This document shows, in pieces, positions 37,059 to 48,446 of a stretch of DNA of 64,000 nt (within the stretch, counting starts at the first letter, position 1; each line of letters begins with the position of its first letter). Source of the DNA: Blasia pusilla (Eukaryota > Marchantiophyta > Marchantiopsida > Blasiales). The stretch covers positions 39,804,001 through 39,868,000 of the forward strand of contig CM114273.1 of NCBI GenBank assembly GCA_050084515.1, in the 5' to 3' direction. A model generated the notes under the pieces. That model did not search any database. It was not told where the DNA came from and saw only the letters and a list, made by a program, of their open reading frames with translations. A program made the position numbers and the translations under genes.

Positions 37059-38600
37059 AGCGAGTTTTTGGTCCATGTGGGCCTAGAGGTTGTGCACCAT
37101 GTGGTCCTGTTGGGGGACGAGGAGTTGGACTCGCCCAAGGGGATGGTGGAGTTGCCCATGGAGGAGGTAGAGTCCCACCATCTAGATGCGTATAAGGAGA
37201 GGCCCGGCGTGAGGTTGGGATGGCGGCTCAAATACAATAGCCACAACAGCAGATTGCCGCTATGGCATTGAGGTTATCTGATGCGAGATGCGTGGCATCA
37301 ACGTCCTATGGAGCAGCGAGAGATATAGAGGATCCTCGTTGGATGTGCGGAGTTGCCCAGATGGAGGCCGCTGTAGTTGTTACGTGTGGAGCAGCCGCAA
37401 AGTTGGATCCATAGCGAGGGGGAGCCAAGAAATAGACCATGCTTCCTTACTCTTTCACGTTGTCCGAGGCGATGAGGACCCCATTGATGGATCATGATTA
37501 GAGTTCTCGGAGAGTTGGTGATGTTGTTGGTGTGCAGGCATGGAGGGCGATGGGAGAAGCGAGTACGATGACTCCTATTTCTGATGCTCAAGAGGAGCAT
37601 GTGTCGAGTATGTTGTTGGGGCCAGCCACTATTCTGTATTGCACTCCTTTGTTTTCTGCTTCTGATGTGATGACGTTGGGAGGTACGCCCGCCGAGGTTT
37701 TTTGGCAGGGTGCTATGCTATGTGAGCTTGGAGTTGGTATTTTCGCGTCATACTCAAGGATGATTACACATGAGGTGATGGACCTGCCCTTGGAGCCTAT
37801 GCTCGGGCCGTCCACGTCAAATTCATGGCAGGCTGCGGCTGCTAGGATGGCGTAGATGCCCGCTAGACCCGCGATAGAGCAAGCCATGGCTACTCTTGGT
37901 ATTGTGTCGCTAGATAACCGAGGAGAGATCTTCCTCTTGGTAAGTCCATGAGGTAGAGCTTTTAGTCCGTAACGCGTCTCGTTGGAGTCGGGCGCAACCC
38001 CTCATGTTGGGGAAAGTGACATTTAGAGGATTGGGCTTGACGACAACCAATGTGGAGCGTTATCCATTCCAAATATAGACATCCTTGGGTGGAGCGAGTA
38101 CCACATAGTATATCATCCGACAGGAGGTCGTGGTGAGGATTTTCCCAAGACATCCTACAAATGAGTCCATGGTGCGAGCCAAGGCGATGGTGACCGATGC
38201 AAATTCCTATGACGTCTTGGTTGGTTGAGCAGTGTTGTATTCGATGGAGTTTTCCCTCAATTACTGGGAGGAATCAACATCCTACAGACCAGGTTGGCAG
38301 TCCGGTGATGGACAACTTTGTTCATTACCCGTTCGATTCACAGGTGCAGTGATCAAGCGACGGCCAGGAGAAATGATGACCTTAGTAGCATTTAGCAGTG
38401 CCATCACTTGGCCTAGTGATTTGATTGAGGGACATGTCCACGCAGAGGACACTCCAGTTCTTGACATTTGTATGGAGAGGAGTGTCATGGTAGCCGCATC
38501 ACTCCGTGGAGGAGAGGTGCCGCTTTGGGGCTTGACTGAGGAGCTCCGACGCTTAGTTGCTAAGCATGTGCAGGCCGCATGGAGCGAGACGTTTGCACCA
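37059..38600 (+). pseudogene. Gypsy linker and aspartic protease
   Basis: After a shifting, poorly conserved linker (37059-37960) the protease begins at LESGATP (37982 onward). The catalytic aspartate is replaced by glutamate, and a one-base loss follows at about 37998. It resumes as MLGKVTFRGLGLTTTNVERY (38004 on), then TSLGGAS and IFPRHPTNESMVRAKAMVTD, then YDVLVG. Stops: TAG 38076 and 38106, TGA 38226. The frame then runs on (38232 to 38771) into the methyltransferase through a roughly 120-residue linker of unknown role. Confidence 0.75.
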
Positions 38601-39645
38601 GAGCGTGATGGGTCAAAGGATCCCGAGATAGCCGAGAGTGCTACGATGACGCCCTTGGATACCACACCCATTGTGTGGCGTATCTCGGAGGCGGGTATTG
38701 GCATGTTGGATCTCTTTGGAGGGATTAGTATAGGATTAGATGTTGTATTAGAGGCAAAAGTGCATATGCAGTAGTATTTGTATGTTGAGATTGATGATAT
38801 TCCAAGGCGAGCTTCACTTCACCATGTGGCGTAGTTACGCCTATGTTTTCCCGACTTGTTGTCTACGTCCGCTGTCCTGGGTTACCAGAGCTCCCTACCG
38901 AGGGATATTTCATTGTTAGGGGCGTAGGACTTGGAGCGGGTAAGGACCATAGACTTGGTCATTGCTGGTTGGCCGTGTCAAGGCCAATCAAGTGATGGAC
39001 GGAGTGGCGGATTAGCTGACTCTCGGTCCAGGTTGTTTTGGGAGATGATGCGGATCTTGCAACACTTGAAGGAGCATCAGTCTTATTCTCTAGTATACAT
39101 TTTGGAGAATATGCCGATCTTGGGAGATTTGACGTCACGGATGGTGATGAGTGTACATCAGGTGCGTGCATGGATCAGCTCAGTAGTGTTTTTGGGTGCG
39201 GCGAGTGTAGGTTCTAGAGCACACCGCGTGCGTCTTTGGTGGACCAACTTGATACCACAGGAGGTGTTGCAAAGGGCATATGCACGAGTGGAGCGCCCCT
39301 CCTAGTTGTTGGTGGATTACAAACTAGATCCGGGACGTCAATCATAGGCAGTGAGGCACAATGATCGACCTCTGTTGATTGTGGTCAACAACTTTGGCAT
39401 GCCACGTGCAACCTTCCCCACATTGGTGAGTTTTCCCGTTTCCATGCATTCAAGGAGGCTGGACCTGGCTTGGTTTGGGATAACCAGGTACAGAGGTTGG
39501 TGGAGCCCATGCCGATGAGTGAGAGCAAGCAATGGGATTTCCCACAGGAGTGACGGCAGTACCGTCCCTCTTAGAGGCATCACAACGTCATGTCTTGGGT
39601 CAGGCGATGGACCTGAAGTGCTTGACATGGATTTTCAGATTAGGA
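38601..39645 (+). pseudogene. C5 cytosine DNA methyltransferase domain within gypsy pol
   Basis: Such enzymes transfer methyl from S-adenosylmethionine to C5 of cytosine. Motif I (MLDLFGGISIGLDVV, from 38703) binds SAM and is followed by LYVEIDDIPRRA. Motif IV is IAGWPCQGQS, with the catalytic Cys codon at 38976-38978. Motif VI is ILENMP (Glu codon 39105-39107) and motif VIII SRAHRVRLWWTN (39213-39248). Motif IX is VNNFGMPRATFPTLVSF (from 39384). After a shift to frame 1 near 39440 come MGFPTGVTAVP (39532 on) and motif X QRHVLGQAMDLKCLTWIF (39583 on). The motif order is normal, unlike the permuted DRM family, and PCQ differs from the PCN of DNMT3/DRM. Stops are TAG at 38772, 38832, 38925, 39303 and 39345. 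A short tail continues after the CACTA insert (44909 on). DNMT-carrying retrotransposons have been reported in dinoflagellates and charophyte algae, from memory. Confidence 0.9.
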
Positions 39646-39699
39646 CACTAGTAGAAAACCCCCCTATAGATGACTCCAAAAAATGATTGGATGTTACTC

Positions 39700-40110
39700 A
39701 AATCGGGGCTATGAGACTCAGTAATTACTTAACCAGACTATAGTCATAAAAATTACTCCTAGTCGTATAAGTTGTTACTGAAATCGAGGGTAGTCACATC
39801 TGAGTCTCATTTTTTATACTCAACATAGTCACTAAATACAACTTCCCCTAGTCATTGTTTATGACTCGGTGAAGTCATAAACAATGACTACACAAGTCAT
39901 GAAAAATGACTCGTCTAGTCATAAAATGTGACTAGACGAATCATTTAGAGTGACTAAACGAGTCATAAACAATGACTCGACAAGTCTTAAAGAATGACTC
40001 GACGAGTCATAAAGAATGACTTGAACGACTACTCTAAGTAACAAATAATTACTTGACGAGTCACAAAAGAATGAATATGAGTCATGAAAATGACTTGTCC
40101 ATATCATTTA
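39700..40110. repeat. CACTA left subterminal repeat array
   Basis: A dense array of the heptamer gagtcat and its complement atgactc, about every 12-20 bases, commonly in pairs such as atgactcgacgagtcat-like blocks. In CACTA elements such arrays bind the regulatory transposase subunit. A shorter array occurs at the other end (44790-44870). Confidence 0.7.
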
Positions 40111-41020
40111 CAATCCTATTATATGACAAACAATATGCAAAATAAGTAACACAAAAAAACTCAGTCTTTCATGCATTACAGGGTTGCTTTATTGCTCACA
40201 AAAATATTTACATCATATTGGCATTTAGAGTCCATTTTGTATCCATGACAACCCCCACATCCGAAAGACTCCTTCCTACATATGAATGACTTGGTGGTTG
40301 GCTTCTCTCTTACATCGAAGAAAAGAGAACCCTGCACTAAGTTCTAATGCTACCAACACTGTGTAGAATCATTCAAGCCATTCGTGTGGCTTCCTAGTTC
40401 TCGTCAAAGCACAAATTTCCCTTCCTCACCTCGAAGTTCCCGCCACAAGCCTACCTTCACTCAACATTCACATTAGGAAAAAATTAGAGGGTCAATCCTC
40501 ACAATTTCCCGTCCCAAAACCCTCAGCCAATTGCGGAATGGCAAAATGTGAATATTGTGAGATGCATATGCACTCTGTCTAGATTCCAAGACAAATTCCC
40601 ATAGACCCACCTTGAATGCCTAAAGCCCACAAGCAATTCCAGAATGGCAGATTGTAAATCTTGACATGAGAAATGCATATGCATTATGTCTTGAATCCAA
40701 CAACACATTCCCCATGCACCCACCTTAAACGCATCACCGTGAGCCAAAATTTAGTCTACATTCACATGCAAGGCAGCAAGTGGGTTCTCAAAGCCCTGAA
40801 TCCTAAAGGAAAGCATCACTAGAATGACAATTTTTCCATTTCTTGAATATCTCTAGACTCCCCAAGATGCCTACTCCTTCATTAGCTTAAGACATCTTCC
40901 CTTGACAACCACATCAAAGTGTAACGGCTGGTCCTCAGGGAAGCCTAAGCGCCATAGGAAGCTTACTGGACATGAACACACAGACCTGGGTGGCAGTTGT
41001 TCAAAAATTGTAGTCGACAA

Positions 41021-41192
41021 GATCTATCAAGATCTAGGATCTATCAAGAAACTATATCAAGAAAATAGAGTCTGATCTATCAAGATCTAGGATCTATCAA
41101 GAAACTATATCAAGAAAATAGAGTCTGATCTATCGAGATCTAGGATCTATCAAGAAACTATATCAAGAAAATACCGATCTATCAAGAAACTA
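41021..41192. repeat. 53-bp minisatellite, three units plus a partial
   Basis: Units start at 41021, 41074 and 41127, nearly identical, and each contains gatctatcaagatctaggat and two further ctatcaag words. A truncated unit closes the array. It lies inside the CACTA element. Confidence 0.9.
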
Positions 41193-44149
41193 GTATAGTG
41201 TAGCACCTACATGCTATTATAGATGACATTTCCCACTAAACTACAAGAATCCTGTTCATTGCCATCTATGCCACTTTTTCCCTCACATGTAAGCACAAGA
41301 TCTTGGCTTGCTCATTTGTTGCCTGCCATGACCAATAATGAGTACTGAGAGCCAACTTGCTCCATTCAAAGCCACCAACAGAGTGCATTTCCAACAAAAC
41401 AGTATCTCCTAGGAGAGAATTCTAGCCAACTACACAATTGACGAGATTATACATTTCTCCTCATTTCCTTACATAGCCATACTCATGCATTAGGATTGCT
41501 TCAACTTTAAGAAAAATAATTGAAATGCATGAAATAAGTTCCACAACCATTTTACTATTCCTTCTGTGCAAAATGTAGTGATTTTCCAACTCTCTAGATC
41601 AACAATAAGACCCACAAAACTCAATAGCTATTGGACATTTTGTAAGAATGCAAGTGTTACCTCTTCTTCATTCTCCTCTTCTTCCCATGTTCTGTTGGAT
41701 CGCCCTTTCTTGACAAGCCGAATGACATGCAGAAGGCATCATAATGAAATTCACATTCTGGCTCATACCTCATCGTATATCCGAATATCAGAGAGCATGA
41801 TGTACATCTAAGGGGTGCACATACTTGAGAACGATCAATATCTTCAATTATAAAGGTTCTAGATGGTTTCATCACCATAAAAAATATCCATGTTAACTTC
41901 CCAGGAAATTATGTTGAGCCAACTTTTAGGGTAAGGTGCAATCAGAGTTTCAAAAAAAATTCATAGAGACTCTATGCATGCTACATGCACATGGAAAAGT
42001 AATATCTCTATCTCTGATGAGTATAAGAAGGAGAACTGAAACGTATGTAATTCACTTGAGCTTCAACAAATATCAAGGGCCAAGGTACAGACAAACCAGA
42101 GAGAGGAGAGTACACAACAAAAGGTCCAACCTTATTTTGTAGTACAAAAGGCACAGGAATATTGCAAGACTTTCATCTTCTTATCATATGCACACTATGC
42201 TTCTCCTTGCAATAGTGGTAGGATCCTCTTCTCCCAAGGGAACTCCATCCCCTCTAAACTTTGCCATTCTCCTGTTTTGCATCCTAGATTGTGTGATCCA
42301 CTACGATATTGATGAGTTTATACTATATATAAGCGCATCACTGTAGCTCTAACTACCCTCAATAATCTCCTCAGCTAATGGCCGGATGACTTTTTGAAGA
42401 AACTCTAGAAAAGATAGACTCTACAAAAATAAAAAGTTATCTAGTCATACTCCCGTAGTCTTGCCATTTATATCAGGTTTCTTTGATACCTTTACTCCAA
42501 TTGGAGTACAACACAATAGATTATGTATTATTTCATTGCTCGACCATGTGGGACACATACCATAATAATCCTAAATACGTTCAAAGAAGTACTACACACA
42601 CCACAGGAGACTTACATTGAGACCACGTTGCTTTTGTGGAATTTTTGCAATTTCCCATGCAACTTCTCCTCACCACACCACTCTAACAAAGGAAAGAGGT
42701 CTAGAACCAAGCAAAGCACAGCCACCGCAGAGCATTATCCAAATCATTGACACTTGAGAGTTGACGGGTTTCCAGAGAGAGAGACTCTACTTAGTAAGTA
42801 GTGCTTGTCGCATCCTTGCAACCTTGAGTGAGAGAGACTATACTCAGTACGTAGTGCCTATCGTAGCCTGATGTTGGCTTGCGTGCCATACTCGGATGAG
42901 ACAACTCCACCCATCCCTCCATAGAAACCGTATCTGGTGATCCACAAAATGCTAGCATTGCACGCCACAATTGCTACCATTATGAGACTTGGCAATCCAG
43001 ATTGCCCTCTATTCCCACATCCACACGGATGATTGGCGTTCACTCTAGTCAAGAGGCTTCTCATCACGATGCAATCCATAGAGCTCTCTTGGAAAGATCA
43101 AATTCGTACGTAGTTGCTGCTACGAATCATCTCCGCATTCAATCTTTGCTCATGCTCCCACTGTCCTAGAGCTCCAGAGAGCTTCATATGGATATAATGC
43201 AGCAAGACCTAGCCTCGTAGTCGTTGTTGTGAATGTCATGTAGGATATGGGAGCACCGATTCAAGGCTAGAGGCAGCGCGACGGATTGCAATGTGGGGAA
43301 ACGACTAGATGTTGAAGCAGCATATGGGCTTCGAGGTCATCCAAGCTTCATAACAATGGCTGCAGCAAAAGCCAAGACTGTTACTAAACTTGTGCGTACT
43401 CCAAATCCTCTCGTCCTGCCATCGTTGCACCTCATCTGGAGAGGAAACACATAGAAAATGAATCTGTGGCACAACTACATGCAAAGAGCACAAGCACGAA
43501 TGCACAGAACATGACAGTCAAGTAAGGTCGACCGGGAAAATAGGCAAAATCCGCAACTCAGAGCCTCAAATCCTCTAACGTTGAGATCTTCCTCTCCCCG
43601 AAGTCTCGATCTCGAGCAGACTTCTTGCAGCTTCTGGCATTTTGAAATATGTGTGTGTATATGTATGGGGAGGCCGGATCCAAGGATATTCCTTGGCTTC
43701 TTGTATTTGTGAGCATGACTTGAGCAAGTCCTCATGGAATAAAAACGGGTGTTGACGACCTTAACAAAAAGAGAGAGAGAGATTTGAAGTACTCACGTAG
43801 AAGGCGCATATAGTTCATGTTGACTCCCCAAGGACCAATTTAAGTTTGACGCTCAAAGAGTCATATACATAGTAATCACTGCACTGATATAGAGATGCGA
43901 GAAAGGATACTCCGTCTCTACAACGACCCTTGACTCTAGATCTAGTGGGACATCTGTGCGTACTTGGGCAAGAGTAGAGAAGAGAAGAATGTCCGAGATA
44001 CAAACCTAGGCGCAAATAAGGATAACATCAAGCCAAAGCGCGGGAGGTTTTTTACTTGAAAAATAATAGACATCATCTTGTTATTAAGTGCGTTACTTCA
44101 TTTTGAGAACCAATAAATAAATGATACCTATGAGATTTTTCCATAAAGC

Positions 44150-44690
44150 CAATTCATTCATGGAGCTTTTTCGATTCTACCCTATACAAAAAAAAAAAAA
44201 AAAACAAGAATGGAAAGCTTTTCATAATTAGGTTAATTTTTTTTAATAATGAATTAGTTATAATTAACTCGAATTTCAAACATGAAATCTTTTAGATTCT
44301 CCTTCATTTTTATTCTCTATTTTCATTAGAAAATTTAAAATTCTATTCTCAAGGTTCGTGCCAATGAAGTTATGAGAAAAAAAAACTTTAAAGTTTAGTC
44401 AGTTACTTTGCCTTTTGGGAAAAAAGGAAACGCATAATAGTATGCTAATGGGACAAAAATTATTCTTAAAAATAATGGAAGAAATATTATTTATATATTA
44501 TTTTAATTTTCAAGCTAGATTGGGAGAAAATTTTAATCCCTCTTTTGGAAAAAAAACATCAAAGTAAGAAATTTTCTTTTACTTATTGGAAGACGGGGAT
44601 TGGAAAGGGGTAAATTTTTTTTTCCGCAATTAATAAAGTAAATATTTGAAAAAAATTCTTAAGCCAAGTTAGATGTGTTGAAGAAATTCT
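44150..44690. repeat. Noncoding repeat shared with the Helitron at 53844-54916
   Basis: The stretch resembles 54320-54770 in the same orientation. Shared words include agttagattggggg-like and aatccctcttttgg runs, and agacggggattggaaa. It lies in the right part of the CACTA element without Helitron ends of its own, so it is a fragment or an acquired piece. Confidence 0.65.
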
Positions 44691-44911
44691 TCTAATTTTT
44701 TTCTTTCTCTTTTGTCGGTCTTCCCATCTTGATCCAAAACTCTTTTTCCTCTCTAAGTTTACATTAGTAACTTTTTGTGACTAAACCATCTTGTGAGTAA
44801 CTCACGAGTCAATAGACCTGTTTTGGAGTAACTAAGTGTAATTCAAATGACTCGTAGTAATTTAAGTCACAAACATATGGGTTAAAAATGGCATATTTTC
44901 TTCTAGAGGGA

Positions 44912-45480
44912 GTAGTTGAGCAACGTCGTTTGCGGATGCGACAGATCACAGTTGTTGCGTTGGTGAGCCCCATGCCTACCGAGATGGTTGAGGCAGTGGC
45001 TGGGGGCGAGACCCGAAGAGATTGACATACCAGGGATGATCGAGAGAGACACCCTTGGACTTCTTGGGATGTTTTGCAGGTACGCCGAGATATGATAGCC
45101 ACAACATCGAGCATAGTTCCAGGTACTACACGTGGAGGAGATCCAATTTTATAGTTGGCTGTAGGAGAGTAGTCGAGTTCTGTTTTTTGAGAAGGGGTTG
45201 CACCATAGCAACCACCAACATCCGCGTCGGAGAGTCCTACCGTAGTCACGATGGAGACTTGGGAGCCAGATATGGGCCCTAAGTTGATAGACGGGAGCGG
45301 CACCGGATACTCTAGTTCCTTATGAGTTATAGGAGCTATTTTGCATTTAGCATGCATGATTTGGGTACGCTGAAGGGTGCAGGGATCCGCATTGAGTTGT
45401 CGAGCGACACGTCGGTCTTCCGAAGACCCTACAAGTATAGTGACATGGAGAGGGCTATGATTCATAGTAGGAGCCAAGAC
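44912..45480 (+). pseudogene. Gypsy methyltransferase tail and linker to RT
   Basis: After the CACTA insert the methyltransferase frame continues VVEQRRLRMRQITVVALVSP for about 25 residues, then stops. The following sequence up to SMHDLGTLKGAGIRIELSSD is broken into several frames and leads to the RT. A 288-residue minus-strand frame (44809-45675) crosses the CACTA edge and is a chance shadow. Confidence 0.6.
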
Positions 45481-46260
45481 TTGGTTGGAGCAAGAATAGT
45501 GGAGATGTCGCATGGAGAGTACGCATTTGCCAGTGTCATGCCCGCCAAGAAGGATGTGCATGGAAACTAGACGGATAGGCGGATGTGTGGAGATAACCGA
45601 CCTATCAATCGGAAAATGAAGTCTGATAGGTATGCCATGCCCACTCTTGAGGAGATCTTTGATGCTATTGGGCATGTAAAGGTCTTCAATTTGTTAGATC
45701 TTTGAGCCGAATACCATCAACTGCCTATCAGATTGGAGGATAGGCAGAAGACAGCATTTTGGGGCATCGATCCTCACGAGAAGGATTGCTTGTACCATTG
45801 GCGGTTCTTACCATTTGGGTTTAAAAACACCCCGGTTGAGTTTCAGAGGATCATGGATAGGATCTTGGCATGTTTGGATTTTGCTAGGTGTTATATTGAT
45901 GACATCGTAGTCTTTAGCGCCACGGTTAAGGAGCATGAGCGACATCTAGGGAGATCTTCCGACCATTGCAGTTACATGGGCTGAAGGTACATCTAGGCAA
46001 GTGCAAGTTCTTCTACGACCAGATTGAGTACCTAGGTCATACGATATACCCATGGGGTCTTAGTGTGTAGCAGACAAAGGTAGAGGCTATTTCACGCATT
46101 CCACGCCCTACAGATGTGAGTCGAGTTTGTGCATTCATGGGATTGGCAAACTTCTATCGACGATACGTCAAAGATTTCAGTTCGATTGCGAAGCGGCTCA
46201 CCTTGTTGACCAAGGTGGATCAGGAGTGGAATTGGGGGGATGAGCACAAGAGAGCTCCGC
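45481..46260 (+). pseudogene. Gypsy reverse transcriptase
   Basis: Motifs in order: FASVMPAKKDVHGN, then MCGDNRPINRKMKSDRYAMP, HQLPIRLEDRQKTAFWG and WRFLPFGFKNTPVEFQRIMD. Next come the catalytic YIDDIVVFSATVKEHERHL (TAT codon at 45892) and, after a frameshift near 45960, LGKCKFFYDQIEYLGHTIYP and GLANFYRRYVKDFS. Stops replace residues at several places (for example TGA after LLDL). This is Ty3/gypsy-type RT. Confidence 0.9.
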
Positions 46261-46800
46261 GCCCATATTGAGGATATCGATCAGGGGGCATGTTGGGGCT
46301 TGGAGTTGTGCTCACCCAACATGACGATGAGGGGAGAGAGTTTGTGGTGGCTTACGCTAGTCGCTCAAACAACGCTGGAGAGGTAAAGTATATCTCGTAT
46401 GAGGGTGAGTTCTTGGTTGCTATGTGGGTTGTCGCACATTTTAGATGTTATTTATTTGGCAACCCCTTTACCATTATTACTGATCATCAACCACTAAAGT
46501 GGTTGATGAAGTCCGACAAGCTTACAAGGAAGCTTGCAAGATGGGCTCTGTTGTTGCAAGAGTATGATTTCAAGAGGGTGCATAGACTTGGGACGCTCAA
46601 CCAAGATGTAGATGGTTTGAGCCGTAACCCATGCCCTAGTCAGCGAGATGCAATTGGAGCTCGTTGGCATGGTGAGAGTGATGAGGAGTTGGTGTCAAGA
46701 TGGCACGCGTCAGCCTATTTGGGCTTGTTGGCTATGGGGAGTCACATTGCAGAGACTTCGATGTCGAGGTCTGATGGAGAGTCCTTAGACCACAGGCCGG
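46261..46800 (+). pseudogene. Gypsy RNase H
   Basis: Reads GLGVVLTQHDDEGREFVVAY, then YSYEGE-like (YISYEGEFLVAMWVVAHFR), FTIITDHQPLKWLMKSDK, and ALLLQEYDFKRVHRLGTLNQ followed by DVDGLSRNP. These are the standard motifs of RNase H in gypsy polyproteins. Open from 46290 to 46811; the tail after about 46650 is an unconserved tether. Confidence 0.9.
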
Positions 46801-46984
46801 TGAGAAGATGACATGTGGCTGAGATATTCACGATGATGGAGTGGTCTTGGAGTACCTGCATACTGGCAATGTCGTGACCACAATGGATGGTAGAGAGCGG
46901 TATCCGATCCTACAACGAGCGAGACGGTTCCGGTGGGAGGGGACACATGTGTTGCAAGTTTGGGAGGATGGTAGAGTGCGGGTA

Positions 46985-48117
46985 ATGCCTCATCCTTCGT
47001 AGAGAGCACGTTTGGTGCGTCATGCCCACGAAGAGTTGGGTCATTTTGGAGTGAAGCGAATGTACAACTTGCTCCAGATACAATATTGGTGACGAGGCAT
47101 GCAGACGGATGTTCAGCAGTTTGTTGCTAGATGCATGGTTTGTGATCCGATTCGAGCATCGATCAATGCTCTGACTCCACAGTTGCATCCATTTTCGATC
47201 ATGGATTTAGGTTATAGATGGAGTTTGGATTTTGCAGGACCTTTGCCTTTGACAGAGCGCCATAGTTGTTATGTGTTGGTGATGGTCGAGCACTTCTCGG
47301 AGTGGATAGAGTTGGTTGCATTTCCTGACAAAGCGAGTGAGGGAGTAGCATATGCCTTCCTAGATCAAGTGCTGAGTCATTATGGCGTACCAACTAAGGT
47401 GTTGACAGACAAGGGTACAAAGTTTCACGTGGAGTTTCAGGTCTTGTGTGATCAGGCCTTGATCGACCACCGCACCACTTCACAAGATCATCCTGAGGTG
47501 GATGGACTAGCGGAGAGGGTTGTGCAGATGGTGAAGAGAGGATTACGTAAGTATGGCTTAGAGAGAGGTGACCTAGGAGATTGGGACCTCCAGTTTCCGT
47601 GGTTGGCGATGGGATACAGATTCAGCAGGCAAGCATCCTTAGCGTTTTTTCACCGTACTTGCTACTTTATGGCCGAGATCCAGATTTACCTACAGCCATT
47701 CGTCAAGATGTCAATGAGGTGTTTAACCTTGATGACCTTGATGTATGGATGCAAGCATGTTCTTAGAGCGCTGAGTTGTCTCGGAGAGTGATGCCCATGG
47801 CGTTTGAGAACTTGGCAATTGCGCAATATCGGGATACGTTGAGGTATGCGACTAATTGGGAAGGTGGTTATCAACCTACTATCCAGAGGTTTCATCAAGG
47901 AGACTATGTGTACTTGGAGGAGACGGCACCCAGGACGTTGGATATGACTGCATTCCGCACCATCTTGAGAGCGCGTGAAATTTTGCCATCCGTTGTTCTC
48001 TTATTGGAGGGATGCAATGGTATGGTTTGGAAGGACCATGTGCGTAACTGTATGTCATGTCATCTTTCGAACATTGACGGTACAATTGATCCGAGCTTAG
48101 CAGGAGTTCTTGCAAGC
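46985..48117 (+). pseudogene. Gypsy integrase
   Basis: The HHCC zinc region (RHAHEELGHFGVKRMYNLL, then CMVCD) precedes the DDE core. WSLDFAGPLP holds the first Asp, VLTDKGTKFH the second, and HPEVDGLAERVVQMVKRG the Glu (47099-47550). A frameshift near 47620 follows. The C-terminal part (47776-48117) includes FHQGDYVYLE, a GPY/F-like module that helps DNA binding. One TGA lies before RGMQTD. Integrase inserts the cDNA into host DNA. Confidence 0.9.
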
Positions 48118-48264
48118 TAGAGATGTATGTTGTGTGGTTCCGCCCGTGGTGCAACCACTATGCTAGTTTGTGATGGGTGTTCGAGACGATGGCATATGGC
48201 ATGTCTGACGCCACCTCTCACTAGGGTTCCTAAGGGACGATGGATGTGTCCAAGATATACATAG
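48118..48264 (+). pseudogene. PHD-like zinc finger fused to the integrase C-terminus
   Basis: In the integrase frame after one TAG (48118): Cys 48124 and 48133 (CMLC), Cys 48169 and 48178 (CDGC), His 48193 and Cys 48202 (HMAC), Cys 48247 (WMCP). The spacing is C4HC3 as in PHD fingers, with the tryptophan before the last pair. The eighth ligand is Tyr (TAT, 48256) where Cys is expected, a single G-to-A change. PHD fingers read histone H3 tails. By analogy with chromodomains on chromovirus integrases it may steer integration; that is inference. Confidence 0.85.
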
Positions 48265-48446
48265 GATAGGTAGTTCTAGATTCTGACTTATATCTGTGGT
48301 ATGGATGACAAGAAGGCGACTAACGATGGGATCACATGAGCACCCGATCTTTTTGCTCTTAGCGTCCGAGATATGTATGTCATGGTAGGTAGGGATAGAT
48401 GGCTATGTGGAGTTAGAGGGACCTAACTGCCAGCTAGGGGGGCGAT
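48265..48446 (+). other. Gypsy 3' noncoding region and polypurine tract
   Basis: Short untranslated stretch after the PHD frame's stop (48262-48264). It ends with cagctaggggggcgat, the presumed plus-strand primer just before the LTR-like sequence. Confidence 0.7.

Larger units (their letters stand above)
39646..44908. mobile_element. CACTA (En/Spm-type) transposon, non-autonomous
   Basis: The left end is CACTAGTAGAAAA (39646). The right end, read in reverse complement, is CTCTAGAAGAAAA (ending at 44908), two differences. A 3-bp target duplication GGA flanks it (39643-39645 and 44909-44911), as expected for CACTA elements. Subterminal DNA is dense in both orientations of gagtcat (39860-40110 and 44790-44870), like the transposase-binding arrays of this superfamily. 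Removing the insert and one GGA rejoins the methyltransferase tail as IFRLG-VVEQRRLRM. I recognise no transposase inside. 42850-43740 is richer in GC and has small frames; it could be captured host DNA. Confidence 0.87.

Noticed and set aside
38601-39645. Methyltransferase as a host gene hit by a transposon
   Set aside because: It has no introns, continues the protease reading frame, and its tail leads on to gypsy RT once the CACTA insert is removed; a retroelement module is the simpler reading.
39860-40110. Short spaced repeats that could suggest a CRISPR array
   Set aside because: The repeated heptamer occurs in both orientations with irregular spacing, inside a CACTA terminus of a plant genome.
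44809-45675. 288-residue minus-strand frame
   Set aside because: It crosses the CACTA right end into the gypsy linker, and the opposite strand carries the gypsy reading. It cannot predate the insertion.
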